Assembly (NCBI RefSeq): GCF_051020765.1
Contig: NW_027469341.1
Coordinates: 1-64,000 of the forward strand
DNA length: 64,000 nucleotides
DNA from: Lasioglossum baleicum
Taxonomy: Eukaryota; Arthropoda; Insecta; Hymenoptera; Halictidae
Reading direction: 5' to 3'
In this document: piece by piece, positions 26,006 through 41,412 of the stretch
How the letters are laid out: each line of letters opens with the position of its first letter
Position numbering within the stretch: position 1 is the first letter of the stretch
Made by a program: the position numbers and the translations under genes
Notes under the pieces: generated by a model
The model's input: only the letters and a program-made list of their open reading frames with translations
Told to the model about the DNA's origin: nothing
The model's database searches: none

Positions 26006-28791
26006 GCTTAACGCATAACGCCTAACGCATAACGCATAACGCATAACGCATAACGCATAACGCATAACGCATAACGCATAACGCATAACGCATAACGCAT
26101 AACGCATAACGCATAACGCATAACGCATAACGCATAACGCATAACGCATAACGCATAACGCATAACGCATAACGCATAACGCATAACGCATAACGCATAA
26201 CGCATAACGCATAACGCATAACGCATAACGCTTAACGCATAACGCATAACGCATAACGGATAACGCATAACGCACAACGGATAACGCATAACGCATAACG
26301 CATAACGCATAACGCATAACGCATAACGCATAACGCATAACGCATAACGCATAACGCATAACGCATAACGCATAACGCATAACGCATAACGCATAACGCA
26401 TAACGCATAACGCATAACGCATAACGGATAACGCAAGAAGCATAACGCATAACGCATAAAGCATAACGCATAACGCATAACGCATAACGCATAACGCATA
26501 ACGCATAACGCATAACGCATAACGCATAACGCATAACGCATAACGCATAACGCATAACGCATAACGCATAACGCATAACGCATAACGCATAACGCTTAAC
26601 GCATAACGCATTACGCATAACGCATAACGCATAACGCATAACGCATAACGCATAACGCATAACGCATAACGCATAACGCATAACGCATAACGCATAACGC
26701 ATAACGCATAACGCATAACGCATAACGCATAACGCATAACGCTTAACGCATAACGCATTACGCATAACGCATAACGCATAACGCATAACGCATAACGCAT
26801 AACGCATAACGCATAACGCATAACGCATAACGCATAACGCATAACGCATAACGCATAACGCATAACGCATAACGCATAACGCATAACGCATAACGCATAA
26901 CGCATAACGCATAACGCATAACGCACAACGGATAACGCATAACGCATAACGCATAACGAATTACGCATAACGCATAACCCATAACGCATAACGCATAACG
27001 CATAACGCATAACGCATAACGCATAACGCTTAACGCATAACGCCTAACGCATAACGCATAACGCATAACGCATAACGCATAACGCATAACGCATAACGCA
27101 TAACGCATAACGCATAACGCATAACGCATAACGCATAACGCATAACGCATAACGCATAACGCATAACGCATAACGCATAACGCATAACGCATAACGCATA
27201 ACGCATAACGCATAACGCATAACGCATAACGCATAACGCATAACGCATAACGCATAACGCATAACGCATAACGCATAACGCATAACGCATAACGCATAAC
27301 GCATAACGCATAACGCATAACGCATAACGCATAACGCATAACGCATAACGCATAACGCATAACGCATAACGCATAACGCATAACGCTTAACGCATAGCTC
27401 ATAACGCATAACGCATAACGCTTAACGCATAACGCATAACGCATAACGGATAACGCATAACGCATAACGCATAACGGATAACGCATAACGCATAACGCAT
27501 AACGCATAACGCATAACGCATAACGCATAACGCATAACGCATAACGCGTAACGCATAATGCATAACGCATAACGCTTAACGCATAGCCCATAACGCATAA
27601 CGCATAACGCATCGCGCATAACGCATAACGGATAACGCATAACGCATAACGCATAACGCATAACGCATAACGCATAACGCATAACGCATAACGCATAACG
27701 CATAACGCATAACGCATAACGCATAACGCATAACGCATAACGCATAACGCATAACGCACAACGCATAACGCATAACGCATAACGCATAACGCATAACGCA
27801 TAACGCATAACGCATAACGCATAACGCATAACGCATAACGCATAACGCATAACGCATAACGCATAACGCATAACGCATAACGCATAACGCATAACGCATA
27901 ACGCATAACGCATAACGCATAACGCATAACGCATAACGCATAACGCATAACGCATAACGCATAACGCATAACGCATAACGCATAACGCATAACGCATAAC
28001 GCATAACGCATAACGCATAACGCATAACGCATAACGCATAACGCATAACGCATAACGCATAACGCATAACGCATAACGCATAACGCATAACGCATAACGC
28101 ATAACGCATAACGCATAACGCATAACGGATAACGCATAACGGATAACGCATAACGCATAACGCACAACGGATAACGCACAACGCATAACGCATAACGCAT
28201 AACGCATAACGCATAACGCATAACGCATAACGCATAACGGATAACGCATAACGCATAACGCATAACGCATAACGCATAACGCATAACGCATAACGCATAA
28301 CGCATAACGCATAACGCATAACGCATAACGCATAACGCATAACGCATAACGCATAACGCATAACGCATAACGCATAACGCATAACGCATAACGCATAACG
28401 CATAACGCATAACGCATAACGCATAACGCATAACGCATAACGCATAACGCATAACGCATAACGCATAACGCATAACGCATAACGGATAACGCATAACGCA
28501 TAACGCACAACGGATAACGCACAACGGATAACGCATAACGCATAACGCATAACGCATAACGCATAACGCATAACGCATAACGCATAACGCATAACGCATA
28601 ACGCATAACGCATAACGCATAACGCATAACGCATAACGCATAACGCATAACGCATAACGGATAACGCATAACGCATAACGCACAACGGATAACGCATAAC
28701 GCATAACGCATAACGAATTACGCATAACGCATAACCCATAACGCATAACGCATAACGCATAACGCATAACGCATAACGCATAACGCATAAC
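26006..28791. repeat. Block with two cassettes cut after unit 3
   Basis: Cassettes starting at 26006 and 27028 stop after A3C (26020, 27042) and pass into pure runs of 29 and 48 units. The markers A3T..A5T 25719 to 26741, GAATTAC 25936 to 26958, G1C 25957 to 26979 and the cut cassettes all repeat at 1,022 bp. GCAAGAA (25397 to 26433) repeats at 1,036 bp. A B tail follows: A3T 27385, A6G+G1T 27392, truncated cassette from 27546. T4C units occur at 27756 (followed by a plain unit), 28162/28176 and 28505/28519. The last two are doublets separated by C2G. GAATTAC 28715 and G1C 28736 close the block. Confidence 0.8.
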
Positions 28792-29589
28792 GCTTAACGC
28801 ATAACGCCTAACGCATAACGCGTAACGCATAATGTATAACGTATAACGCTTAACGCATAGCCCATAACGCATAACGCATAACGCATCGCGCATAACGCAT
28901 AACGGATAACGCATAACGCATAACGCATAACGGATAACGCATAACGCATAACGCATAACGAATTACGCATAACGCATAACCCATAACGCATAACGCATAA
29001 CGCATAACGCATAACGCATAACGCATAACGCATAACGCATAACGCATAACGCATAACGCATAACGCATAACGCATAACGCATAACGCATAACGCATAACG
29101 CATAACGGATAACGCAAGAAGCATAACGCATAACGCATAAAGCATAACGCATAACGCATAACGCATAACGCATAACGCATAACGCATAACGCATAACGCA
29201 TAACGCATAACGCATAACGCATAACGCATAACGCATAACGCATAACGCATAACGCATAACGCATAACGCATAACGCATAACGCATAACGCATAACGCATA
29301 ACGCATAACGCATAACGCATAACGCATAACGCATAACGCATAACGCATAACGCATAACGCATAACGCATAACGCATAACGCATAACGCATAACGCATAAC
29401 GCATAACGCATAACGCATAACGCATAACGCATAACGCATAACGCATAACGCATAACGCATAACGCATAACGCATAACGCATAACGCATAACGCATAACGC
29501 ATAACGCATAACGCATAACGCATAACGCATAACGCATAACGCATAACGCATAACGCATAACACATAACGCATAACGCATAACGCATAAC
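28792..29589. repeat. Type 3 cassette + head of module B
   Basis: Type 3 at 28792 with GAATTAC 28960 and G1C 28981, then GCAAGAA 29114 and GCATAAA 29135. The rest of module B is replaced by a 60-unit perfect run (29142-29561) that ends in G1A at 29562. Confidence 0.82.
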
Positions 29590-31143
29590 GCTTAACGCAT
29601 AACGCCTAACGCATAACGCGTAACGCATAATGCATAACGCATAACGCTTAACGCATAGCCCATAACGCATAACGCATAGCCCATAACGCATAACGCATAA
29701 CGCATCGCGCATAACGCATAACGGATAACGCATAACGCATAACGCATAACGGATAACGCATAACGCATAACGCATAACGCATAACGCATAACGCATAACG
29801 CATAACGCATAACGCATAACGCATAACGCTTAACGCATAACGCCTAACGCATAACGCGTAACGCATAATGCATAACGTATAACGCTTAACGCACAGCCCA
29901 TAACGCATAACGCATAACGCATCGCGCATAACGCATAACGGATAACGCATAACGCATAACGCATAACGGATAACGCATAACGCATAACGCATAACGAATT
30001 ACGCATAACGCATAACCCATAACGCATAACGCATAACGCATAACGCATAACGCATAACGCATAACGCATAACGCATAACGCATAACGCACAACGGATAAC
30101 GCATAACGCATAACGCATAACGCATAACGAATTACGCATAACGCATAACCCATAACGCATAACGCATAACGCATAACGCATAACGCATAACGCATAACGC
30201 TTAACGCATAACGCCTAACGCATAACGCGTAACGCATAATGTATAACGTATAACGCTTAACGCATAGCCCATAACGCATAACGCATAACGCATCGCGCAT
30301 AACGCATAACGGATAACGCATAACGCATAACGCATAACGGATAACGCATAACGCATAACGCATAACGAATTACGCATAACGCATAACGCATAACGCATAA
30401 CGCATAACGCATAACGCATAACGCATAACGCATAACGCATAACGCATAACGCATAACGCATAACGCATAACGCATAACGCATAACGCATAACGGATAACG
30501 CATAACGCATAACGCACAACGGATAACGCATAACGCATAACGCATAACGCATAACGCATAACGCATAACGCATAACGCATAACGCATAACGCATAACGCA
30601 TAACGCATAACGCATAACGCATAACGCATAACGCATAACGCATAACGCATAACGCATAACGCATAACGGATAACGCATAACGCATAACGCACAACGGATA
30701 ACGCATAACGCATAACGGATAACGCATAACGCATAACGCATAACGCATAACGCATAACGCATAACGCATAACGCATAACGCATAACGCATAACGCATAAC
30801 GCATAACGCATAACGCATAACGCATAACGGATAACGCAAGAAGCATAACGCATAACGCATAAAGCATAACGCATAACGCATAACGCATAACGCATAACGC
30901 ATAACGCATAACGCATATTGCATAACGCATAACGCATAACGCATAACGCATAACGCATAACGCATAACGCATAACGCATAACGCATAACGCATAACGCAT
31001 AACGCATAACGCATAACGGATAACGCATAACGCATAACGCACAACGGATAACGCATAACGCATAACGCATAACGAATTACGCATAACGCATAACCCATAA
31101 CGCATAACGCATAACGCATAACGCATAACGCATAACGCATAAC
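29590..31143. repeat. Complete 1-2-3-B unit with internal duplication
   Basis: Type 1 (29590), type 2 (29828) and type 3 (30199) stand in order. In the type 1 cassette the A6G-G1C pair is present twice (29653 and 29674), a three-unit internal duplication. In the type 2 cassette the A6G unit is GCACAGC. GCAAGAA is at 30836 and a unique GCATATT unit at 30913. Half-cassettes with T4C-C2G and GAATTAC lie between the parts. Confidence 0.82.
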
Positions 31144-33285
31144 GCTTAACGCATAACGCCTAACGCATAACGCGTAACGCATAATGTATAACGTATAACG
31201 CTTAACGCATAGCCCATAACGCATAACGCATAACGCATCGCGCATAACGCATAACGGATAACGCATAACGCATAACGCATAACGGATAACGCATAACGCA
31301 TAACGCATAACGAATTACGCATAACGCATAACCCATAACGCATAACGCATAACGCATAACGCATAACGCATAACGCATAACGCATAACGCATAACGCATA
31401 ACGCATAACGCATAACGCATAACGCATAACGGATAACGCAAGAAGCATAACGCATAACGCATAAAGCATAACGCATAACGCATAACGCATAACGCATAAC
31501 GCATAACGCATAACGCATAACGCATAACGCATAACGCATAACGCATAACGCATAACGCATAACGCATAACGCTTAACGCATAACGCATTACGCATAACGC
31601 ATAACGCATAACGCATAACGCTTAACGCATAGCTCATAACGCATAACGCATAACGCTTAACGCATAACGCATAACGCATAACGGATAACGCATAACGCAT
31701 AACGCATAACGGATAACGCATAACGCATAACGCATAACGCATAACGCATAACGCATAACGCATAACGCATAACGCATAACGCATAACGCATAACGCGTAA
31801 CGCATAATGCATAACGCATAACGCTTAACGCATAGCCCATAACGCATAACGCATAACGCATCGCGCATAACGCATAACGGATAACGCATAACGCATAAAG
31901 CATAACGCATAACGCATAACGCATAACGCATAACGCATAACGCAGAACGCATAACGCATAACGCATAACGCATAACGCATAACGCTTAACGCATAACGCA
32001 TTACGCATAACGCATAACGCATAACGCATAACGCTTAACGCATAGCTCATAACGCATAACGCATAACGCTTAAAGCATAACGCATAACGCATAACGGATA
32101 ACGCATAACGCATAACGCATAACGGATAACGCATAACGCATAACGCATAACGCATAACGCATAACGCATAACGCATAACGCATAACGCATAACGCATAAC
32201 GCATAACGCATAACGCATAACGCATAACGCATAACGCATAACGCATAACGCATAACGCATAACGCATAACGCATAACGCATAACGCATAACGCATAACGC
32301 ATAACGCATAACGCATAACGCATAACGCATAACGCATAACGCATAACGCATAACGCATAACGCATAACGCATAACGCATAACGGATAACGCATAACGCAT
32401 AACGCACAACGGATAACGCATAACGCATAACGCATAACGCATAACGCATAACGCATAACGCATAACGCATAACGCATAACGCATAACGCATAACGCATAA
32501 CGCATAACGCATAACGCATAACGCATAACGCATAACGCATAACGCATAACGCATAACGCATAACGCATAACGCATAACGCATAACGCATAACGCATAACG
32601 CATAACGCATAACGCATAACGCATAACGCATAACGCATAACGCATAACGCATAACGCATAACGCATAACGCATAACGCATAACGCATAACGCATAACGCA
32701 TAACGCATAACGCATAACGCATAACGCATAACGCATAACGCATAACGCATAACGCATAACGCATAACGCATAACGCATAACGCATAACGCATAACGCATA
32801 ACGCATAACGCATAACGCATAACGCATAACGCATAACGCATAACGCATAACGCATAACGCATAACGCATAACGCATAACGCATAACGCATAACGCATAAC
32901 GCATAACGCATAACGCATAACGGATAACGCATAACGCATAACGCACAACGGATAACGCATAACGCATAACGCATAACGCATAACGCATAACGCATAACGC
33001 ATAACGCATAACGCATAACGCATAACGCATAACGCATAACGCATAACGCATAACGCATAACGCATAACGCATAACGCATAACGCATAACGCATAACGCAT
33101 AACGCATAACGCATAACGCATAACGCATAACGCATAACGCATAACGCATAACGCATAACGCATAACGCATAACGGATAACGCATAACGCATAACGCACAA
33201 CGGATAACGCATAACGCATAACGCATAACGAATTACGCATAACGCATAACCCATAACGCATAACGCATAACGCATAACGCATAAC
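31144..33285. repeat. Type 3 + module B unit, 2,142 bp
   Basis: Type 3 at 31144, then a full module B (31438-31885). Next come C7A 31893, T4G 31942 and a second B tail (A3T 31984, A5T 31998, A3T 32033, A6G 32040, G1T 32047, GCTTAAA 32068). A perfect 72-unit run (32418-32921) follows. Fragments C2G..T4C at 32383/32404, 32922/32943 and 33174/33195 lead to GAATTAC 33230 and G1C 33251. Confidence 0.82.
31438..31885. repeat. Reference module B
   Basis: GCAAGAA 31438, GCATAAA 31459, a plain run, A3T 31571, A5T 31585, A3T 31620, A6G 31627, G1T 31634, A3T 31655, C2G 31683 and 31711, a plain run. It ends with cassette units 5-17: A3G 31795, C7T 31802, A3T 31823, A6G 31830, G1C 31837, GCATCGC 31858 and C2G 31879. 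The triple-substitution word GCAAGAA, normally preceded by C2G, marks 30 B modules in the window, at 2066-8156 and 16199-60586. Confidence 0.85.
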
Positions 33286-34783
33286 GCTTAACGCATAACG
33301 CCTAACGCATAACGCGTAACGCATAATGTATAACGTATAACGCTTAACGCATAGCCCATAACGCATAACGCATAACGCATCGCGCATAACGCATAACGGA
33401 TAACGCATAACGCATAACGCATAACGGATAACGCATAACGCATAACGCATAACGAATTACGCATAACGCATAACCCATAACGCATAACGCATAACGCATA
33501 ACGCATAACGCATAACGCATAACGCATAACGCATAACGCATAACGCATAACGCATAACGCATAACGCATAACGCATAACGCATAACGCATAACGCATAAC
33601 GGATAACGCAAGAAGCATAACGCATAACGCATAAAGCATAACGCATAACGCATAACGCATAACGCATAACGCATAACGCATAACGCATAACGCATAACGC
33701 ATAACGCATAACGCATAACGCATAACGCATAACGCTTAACGCATAACGCATTACGCATAACGCATAACGCATAACGCATAACGCTTAACGCATAGCTCAT
33801 AACGCATAACGCATAACGCTTAACGCATAACGCATAACGCATAACGGATAACGCATAACGCATAACGCATAACGGATAACGCATAACGCATAACGCATAA
33901 CGCATAACGCATAACGCATAACGCATAACGCATAACGCATAACGCATAACGCATAACGCATAACGCATAACGCATAACGCGTAACGCATAATGCATAACG
34001 CATAACGCTTAACGCATAGCCCATAACGCATAACGCATAACGCATCGCGCATAACGCATAACGGATAACGCATAACGCATAACGCATAACGCATAACGCA
34101 TAACGCATAACGCATAACGCATAACGCATAACGCATAACGCATAACGCATAACGCAGAACGCATAACGCATAACGCATAACGCATAACGCATAACGCATA
34201 ACGCATAGCGCATAACGCATAACGCATAACGCATAACGCATAACGCATAACGCATAACGCATAACGCATAACGCATAACGCATAACGCATAACGCATAAC
34301 GCATAACGCATAACGCATAACGCATAACGCATAACGCATAACGCATAACGCATAACGCATAACGCATAACGCATAACGCATAACGCATAACGCATAACGC
34401 ATAACGCATAACGCATAACGCATAACGCATAACGCATAACGGATAACGCAAGAAGCATAACGCATAACGCATAAAGCATAACGCATAACGCATAACGCAT
34501 AACGCATAACGCATAACGCATAACGCATAACGCATAACGCTTAACGCATAACGCATTACGCATAACGCATAACGCATAACGCATAACGCATAACGCATAA
34601 CGCATAACGCATAACGCATAACGCATAACGCATAACGCATAACGCATAACGCATAACGGATAACGCATAACGCATAACGCACAACGGATAACGCATAACG
34701 CATAACGCATAACGAATTACGCATAACGCATAACCCATAACGCATAACGCATAACGCATAACGCATAACGCATAACGCATAAC
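33286..34783. repeat. Type 3 + module B unit, 1,498 bp
   Basis: Type 3 at 33286 (GAATTAC 33454, G1C 33475), GCAAGAA 33608, A3T..A5T 33734/33748, A6G+G1T 33790, truncated cassette from 33979 with GCATCGC 34042. A second B head follows (GCAAGAA 34448, A3T..A5T 34539/34553). T4G at 34154 and an isolated A6G at 34203 lie in the pure stretch between. T4C 34679, GAATTAC 34714 and G1C 34735 end it. Confidence 0.83.
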
Positions 34784-36225
34784 GCTTAACGCATAACGCC
34801 TAACGCATAACGCGTAACGCATAATGTATAACGTATAACGCTTAACGCATAGCCCATAACGCATAACGCATAACGCATCGCGCATAACGCATAACGGATA
34901 ACGCATAACGCATAACGCATAACGGATAACGCATAACGCATAACGCATAACGAATTACGCATAACGCATAACCCATAACGCATAACGCATAACGCATAAC
35001 GCATAACGCATAACGCATAACGCATAACGCATAACGCATAACGCATAACGCATAACGCATAACGCATAACGGATAACGCAAGAAGCATAACGCATAACGC
35101 ATAAAGCATAACGCATAACGCATAACGCATAACGCATAACGCATAACGCATAACGCATAACGCATAACGCATAACGCTTAACGCATAACGCATTACGCAT
35201 AACGCATAACGCATAACGCATAACGCTTAACGCATAGCTCATAACGCATAACGCATAACGCTTAACGCATAACGCATAACGCATAACGGATAACGCATAA
35301 CGCATAACGCATAACGGATAACGCATAACGCATAACGCATAACGCATAACGCATAACGCATAACGCATAACGCGTAACGCATAATGCATAACGCATAACG
35401 CTTAACGCATAGCCCATAACGCATAACGCATAACGCATCGCGCATAACGCATAACGGATAACGCATAACGCATAACGCATAACGCATAACGCATAACGCA
35501 TAACGCATAACGCATAACGCATAACGCATAACGCATAACGCATAACGCATAACGCATAACGCATAACGCATAACGCATAACGCATAACGCATAACGCATA
35601 ACGCATAACGCATAACGCATAACGCATAACGGATAACGCATAACGCATAACGCATAACGCACAACGGATAACGCATAACGCATAACGCATAACGCATAAC
35701 GCATAACGCATAACGCATAACGCATAACGCATAACGCATAACGCATAACGCATAACGCATAACGCATAACGCATAACGCATAACGCATAACGCATAACGC
35801 ATAACGGATAACGCATAACGCATAACGCATAACGCATAACGCATAACGCATAACGCATAACGCATAACGCATAACGCATAACGCATAACGCATAACGCAT
35901 AACGCATAACGCATAACGCATAACGCATAACGCATAACGCATAACGCATAACGGATAACGCATAACGCATAACGCACAACGGATAACGCATAACGCATAA
36001 CGCATAACGCATAACGCATAACGCATAACGCATAACGCATAACGCATAACGCATAACGCATAACGCATAACGCATAACGCATAACGCATAACGCATAACG
36101 CATAACGCATAACGCACAACGGATAACGCATAACGCATAACGCATAACGAATTACGCATAACGCATAACCCATAACGCATAACGCATAACGCATAACGCA
36201 TAACGCATAACGCATAACGCATAAC
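34784..36225. repeat. Type 3 + module B unit, 1,442 bp
   Basis: Type 3 at 34784, GCAAGAA 35078, A3T..A5T 35176/35190, A6G+G1T 35232, truncated cassette from 35372 with GCATCGC 35435. T4C fragments then lie at 35659, 35974 and 36114, and GAATTAC at 36149, again exactly 35 bp after T4C. Confidence 0.83.
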
Positions 36226-37597
36226 GCTTAACGCATAACGCCTAACGCATAACGCGTAACGCATAATGTATAACGTATAACGCTTAACGCATAGCCCATA
36301 ACGCATAACGCATAACGCATCGCGCATAACGCATAACGGATAACGCATAACGCATAACGCATAACGGATAACGCATAACGCATAACGCATAACGAATTAC
36401 GCATAACGCATAACCCATAACGCATAACGCATAACGCATAACGCATAACGCATAACGCATAACGCATAACGCATAACGCATAACGCATAACGCATAACGC
36501 ATAACGCATAACGCATAACGCATAACGCATAACGCATAACGCATAACGCATAACGCATAACGCATAACGGATAACGCAAGAAGCATAACGCATAACGCAT
36601 AAAGCATAACGCATAACGCATAACGCATAACGCATAACGCATAACGCATAACGCATAACGCATAACGCATAACGCATAACGCATAACGCATAACGCATAA
36701 CGCATAACGCATAACGCATAACGCTTAACGCATAACGCATTACGCATAACGCATAACGCATAACGCATAACGCTTAACGCATAGCTCATAACGCATAACG
36801 CATAACGCTTAACGCATAACGCATAACGCATAACGGATAACGCATAACGCATAACGCATAACGGATAACGCATAACGCATAACGCATAACGCATAACGCA
36901 TAACGCATAACGCATAACGCGTAACGCATAATGCATAACGCATAACGCTTAACGCATAGCCCATAACGCATAACGCATAACGCATCGCGCATAACGCATA
37001 ACGGATAACGCATAACGCATAACGCATAACGCATAACGCATAACGCATAACGCATAACGCATAACGCATAACGCATAACGCATAACGCATAACGCATAAC
37101 GCATAACGCATAACGCATAACGCATAACGCATAACGCATAACGCATAACGCATAACGCATAACGCATAACGCATAACGCATAACGCATAACGCATAACGC
37201 ATAACGCATAACGCATAACGCATAACGCATAACGCATAACGCATAACGCATAACGCATAACGCATAACGCATAACGCATAACGCATAACGCATAACGCAT
37301 AACGCATAACGCATAACGCATAACGCATAACGCATAACGCATAACGCATAACGCATAACGCATAACGCATAACGCATAACGCATAACGCATAACGCATAA
37401 CGCATAACGCATAACGCATAACGCATAACGCATAACGCATAACGCATAACGCATAACGCATAACGCATAACGCATAACGCATAACGCATAACGCATAACG
37501 CATAACGCATAACGCATAACGCATAACGCATAACGCATAACGCATAACGCATAACGCATAACGCATAACGCATAACGCATAACGCATAACGCATAAC
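36226..37597. repeat. Type 3 + module B unit ending in an 84-unit pure run
   Basis: Type 3 at 36226 (GAATTAC 36394, G1C 36415), GCAAGAA 36576, A3T..A5T 36723/36737, A6G+G1T 36779, C2G 36835 and 36863, truncated cassette 36919-37009 with GCATCGC 36982. From 37010 to 37597 there are 84 identical units. Confidence 0.85.
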
Positions 37598-38934
37598 GCC
37601 TAACGCATAACGCGTAACGCATAATGCATAACGCATAACGCTTAACGCATAGCCCATAACGCATAACGCATAACGCATCGCGCATAACGCATAACGGATA
37701 ACGCATAACGCATAACGCATAACGGATAACGCATAACGCATAACGTATAACGCATAACGCATAACGCATAACGCATAACGCATAACGCATAACGCGTAAC
37801 GCATAATGCATAACGCATAACGCTTAACGCATAGCCCATAACGCATAACGCATAACGCATCGCGCATAACGCATAACGGATAACGCATAACGCATAACGC
37901 ATAACGCATAACGCATAACGCATAACGCATAACGCATAACGCATAACGCATAACGCATAACGCATAACGCATAACGCATAACGCATAACGCATAACGCAT
38001 AACGCATAACGCATAACGCATAACGCATAACGCATAACGCATAACGCATAACGCATAACGCATAACGCATAACGCATAACGCATAACGCATAACGCATAA
38101 CGCATAACGCATAACGCATAACGCATAACGCATAACGCATAACGCATAACGCATAACGCATAACGCATAACGCATAACGCATAACGCATAACGCATAACG
38201 CATAACGCATAACGCATAACGCATAACGCATAACGCATAACGCATAACGCATAACGCATAACGCATAACGCATAACGCATAACGCATAACGCATAACGCA
38301 TAACGCATAACGCATAACGCATAACGCATAACGCATAACGCATAACGCATAACGCATAACGCATAACGCATAACGCATAACGCATAACGCATAACGCATA
38401 ACGCATAACGCATAACGCATAACGCATAACGCATAACGCCTAACGCATAACGCATAACGCATAACGCATAACGCATAACGCATAACGCATAACGCATAAC
38501 GCATAACGCATAACGCATAACGCATAACGCATAACGCATAACGCATAACGCATAACGCATAACGCATAACGCATAACGCATAACGCATAACGCATAACGC
38601 ATAACGCATAACGCATAACGCATAACGCATAACGCATAACGCATAACGCATAACGCATAACGCATAACGCATAACGCATAACGCATAACGCATAACGCAT
38701 AACGCATAACGCATAACGCATAACGCATAACGCATAACGCATAACGCATAACGCATAACGCATAACGCATAACGCATAACGCATAACGCATAACGCATAA
38801 CGCATAACGCATAACGCATAACGCATAACGCATAACGCATAACGCATAACGCATAACGCATAACGCATAACGCATAACGCATAACGCATAACGCATAACG
38901 CATAACACATAACGCATAACGCATAACGCATAAC
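37598..38934. repeat. Cassette fragments in pure DNA; 182-bp duplication
   Basis: A cassette lacking the A3T start runs from A3C 37598 through A3G 37612, GCATCGC 37675 and C2G 37696. A second fragment repeats units 5-17 at +182 bp (A3G 37794, GCATCGC 37857). Pure runs of 79 units (37885-38437) and 66 units (38445-38906) are separated by a lone A3C at 38438. G1A lies at 38907. Confidence 0.83.
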
Positions 38935-40117
38935 GCTTAACGCATAACGCCTAACGCATAACGCGTAACGCATAATGCATAACGCATAACGCTTAACGCA
39001 TAGCCCATAACGCATAACGCATAACGCATCGCGCATAACGCATAACGGATAACGCATAACGCATAACGCACAACGGGTAACGCATAACGCATAACGCATA
39101 ACGAATTACGCATAACGCATAACCCATAACGCATAACGCATAACGCATAACGCATAACGCATAACGCATAACGCATAACGCTTAACGCATAACGCCTAAC
39201 GCATAACGCGTAACGCATAATGCATAACGTATAACGCTTAACGCATAGCCCATAACGCATAACGCATAACGCATCGCGCATAACGCATAACGGATAACGC
39301 ATAACGCATAACGCATAACGGATAACGCATAACGCATAACGCATAACGAATTACGCATAACGCATAACCCATAACGCATAACGCATAACGCATAACGCAT
39401 AACGCATAACGCATAACGCATAACGCATAACGCATAACGCACAACGGATAACGCATAACGCATAACGCATAACGAATTACGCATAACGCATAACCCATAA
39501 CGCATAACGCATAACGCATAACGCATAACGCATAACGCATAACGCTTAACGCATAACGCCTAACGCATAACGCGTAACGCATAATGTATAACGTATAACG
39601 CTTAACGCATAGCCCATAACGCATAACGCATAACGCATCGCGCATAACGCATAACGGATAACGCATAACGCATAACGCATAACGGATAACGCATAACGCA
39701 TAACGCATAACGAATTACGCATAACGCATAACGCATAACGCAAAACGCATAACGCATAACGCATAACGCATAACGCATAACGCATAACGCATAACGCATA
39801 ACGCATAACGCATAACGCATAACGGATAACGCATAACGCATAACGCACAACGGATAACGCATAACGCATAACGCATAACGCATAACGCATAACGCATAAC
39901 GCATAACGCATAACGCATAACGCATAACGCATAACGCATAACGCATAACGCATAACGCATAACGCATAACGCATAACGCATAACGGATAACGCATAACGC
40001 ATAACGCACAACGGATAACGCATAACGCATAACGCATAACGAATTACGCATAACGCATAACCCATAACGCATAACGCATAACGCATAACGCATAACGCAT
40101 AACGCATAACGCATAAC
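38935..40117. repeat. Ordered 1-2-3 cassette group
   Basis: Type 1 at 38935, type 2 at 39180 and type 3 at 39544. In the type 1 cassette unit 21 is GGGTAAC (39075) instead of GGATAAC. T4A (GCAAAAC) at 39740 is the only such unit noticed. Half-cassettes with T4C and GAATTAC follow. No module B is present before the next type 3. Confidence 0.83.
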
Positions 40118-40348
40118 GCTTAACGCATAACGCCTAACGCATAACGCGTAACGCATAATGTATAACGTATAACGCTTAACGCATAGCCCATAACGCATAA
40201 CGCATAACGCATCGCGCATAACGCATAACGGATAACGCATAACGCATAACGCATAACGGATAACGCATAACGCATAACGCATAACGAATTACGCATAACG
40301 CATAACCCATAACGCATAACGCATAACGCATAACGCATAACGCATAAC
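40118..40348. repeat. Type 3 cassette directly followed by another
   Basis: A type 3 cassette and a short plain run, 231 bp (33 units) in all, directly precede another type 3 start at 40349. This is the closest same-type spacing in the window and looks like a simple tandem duplication of the cassette alone. Confidence 0.85.
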
Positions 40349-41412
40349 GCTTAACGCATAACGCCTAACGCATAACGCGTAACGCATAATGTATAACGTA
40401 TAACGCTTAACGCATAGCCCATAACGCATAACGCATAACGCATCGCGCATAACGCATAACGGATAACGCATAACGCATAACGCATAACGGATAACGCATA
40501 ACGCATAACGCATAACGAATTACGCATAACGCATAACCCATAACGCATAACGCATAACGCATAACGCATAACGCATAACGCATAACGCATAACGCATAAC
40601 GCATAACGCATAACGCATAACGGATAACGCAAGAAGCATAACGCATAACGCATAAAGCATAACGCATAACGCATAACGCATAACGCATAACGCATAACGC
40701 ATAACGCATAACGCATAACGCATAACGCATAACGCATAACGCATAACGCATAACGCATAACGCATAACGCTTAACGCATAACGCATTACGCATAACGCAT
40801 AACGCATAACGCATAACGCTTAACGCATAGCTCATAACGCATAACGCATAACGCTTAACGCATAACGCATAACGCATAACGGATAACGCATAACGCATAA
40901 CGCATAACGGATAACGCATAACGCATAACGCATAACGCATAACGCATAACGCATAACGCATAACGCATAACGCATAACGCATAACGCATAACGCGTAACG
41001 CATAATGCATAACGCATAACGCTTAACGCATAGCCCATAACGCATAACGCATAACGCATAACGCATAACGCATAACGCATAACGCATAACGCATAACGCA
41101 TAACGCATAACGCATAACGCATAACGCATAACGCATAACGCATAACGCATAACGCATAACGCATAACGCATAACGCATAACGCATACCGCATAACGCATA
41201 ACGCATAACGCATAACGCATAACGCATAACGCATAACGCATAACGCATAACGCATAACGCATAACGCATAACGCATAACGCATAACGCATAACGGATAAC
41301 GCATAACGCATAACGCATAACGGATAACGCATAACGCATAACGCATAACGAATTACGCATAACGCATAACCCATAACGCATAACGCATAACGCATAACGC
41401 ATAACGCATAAC
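40349..41412. repeat. Type 3 + module B unit, 1,064 bp
   Basis: Type 3 at 40349, GCAAGAA 40629, A3T..A5T from 40769, A6G+G1T near 40825, truncated cassette from 40993 without GCATCGC, A6C (GCATACC) at 41182, then GAATTAC near 41350. The A6C unit and the missing GCATCGC are shared with the next unit, so the two are sister copies. Confidence 0.82.
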
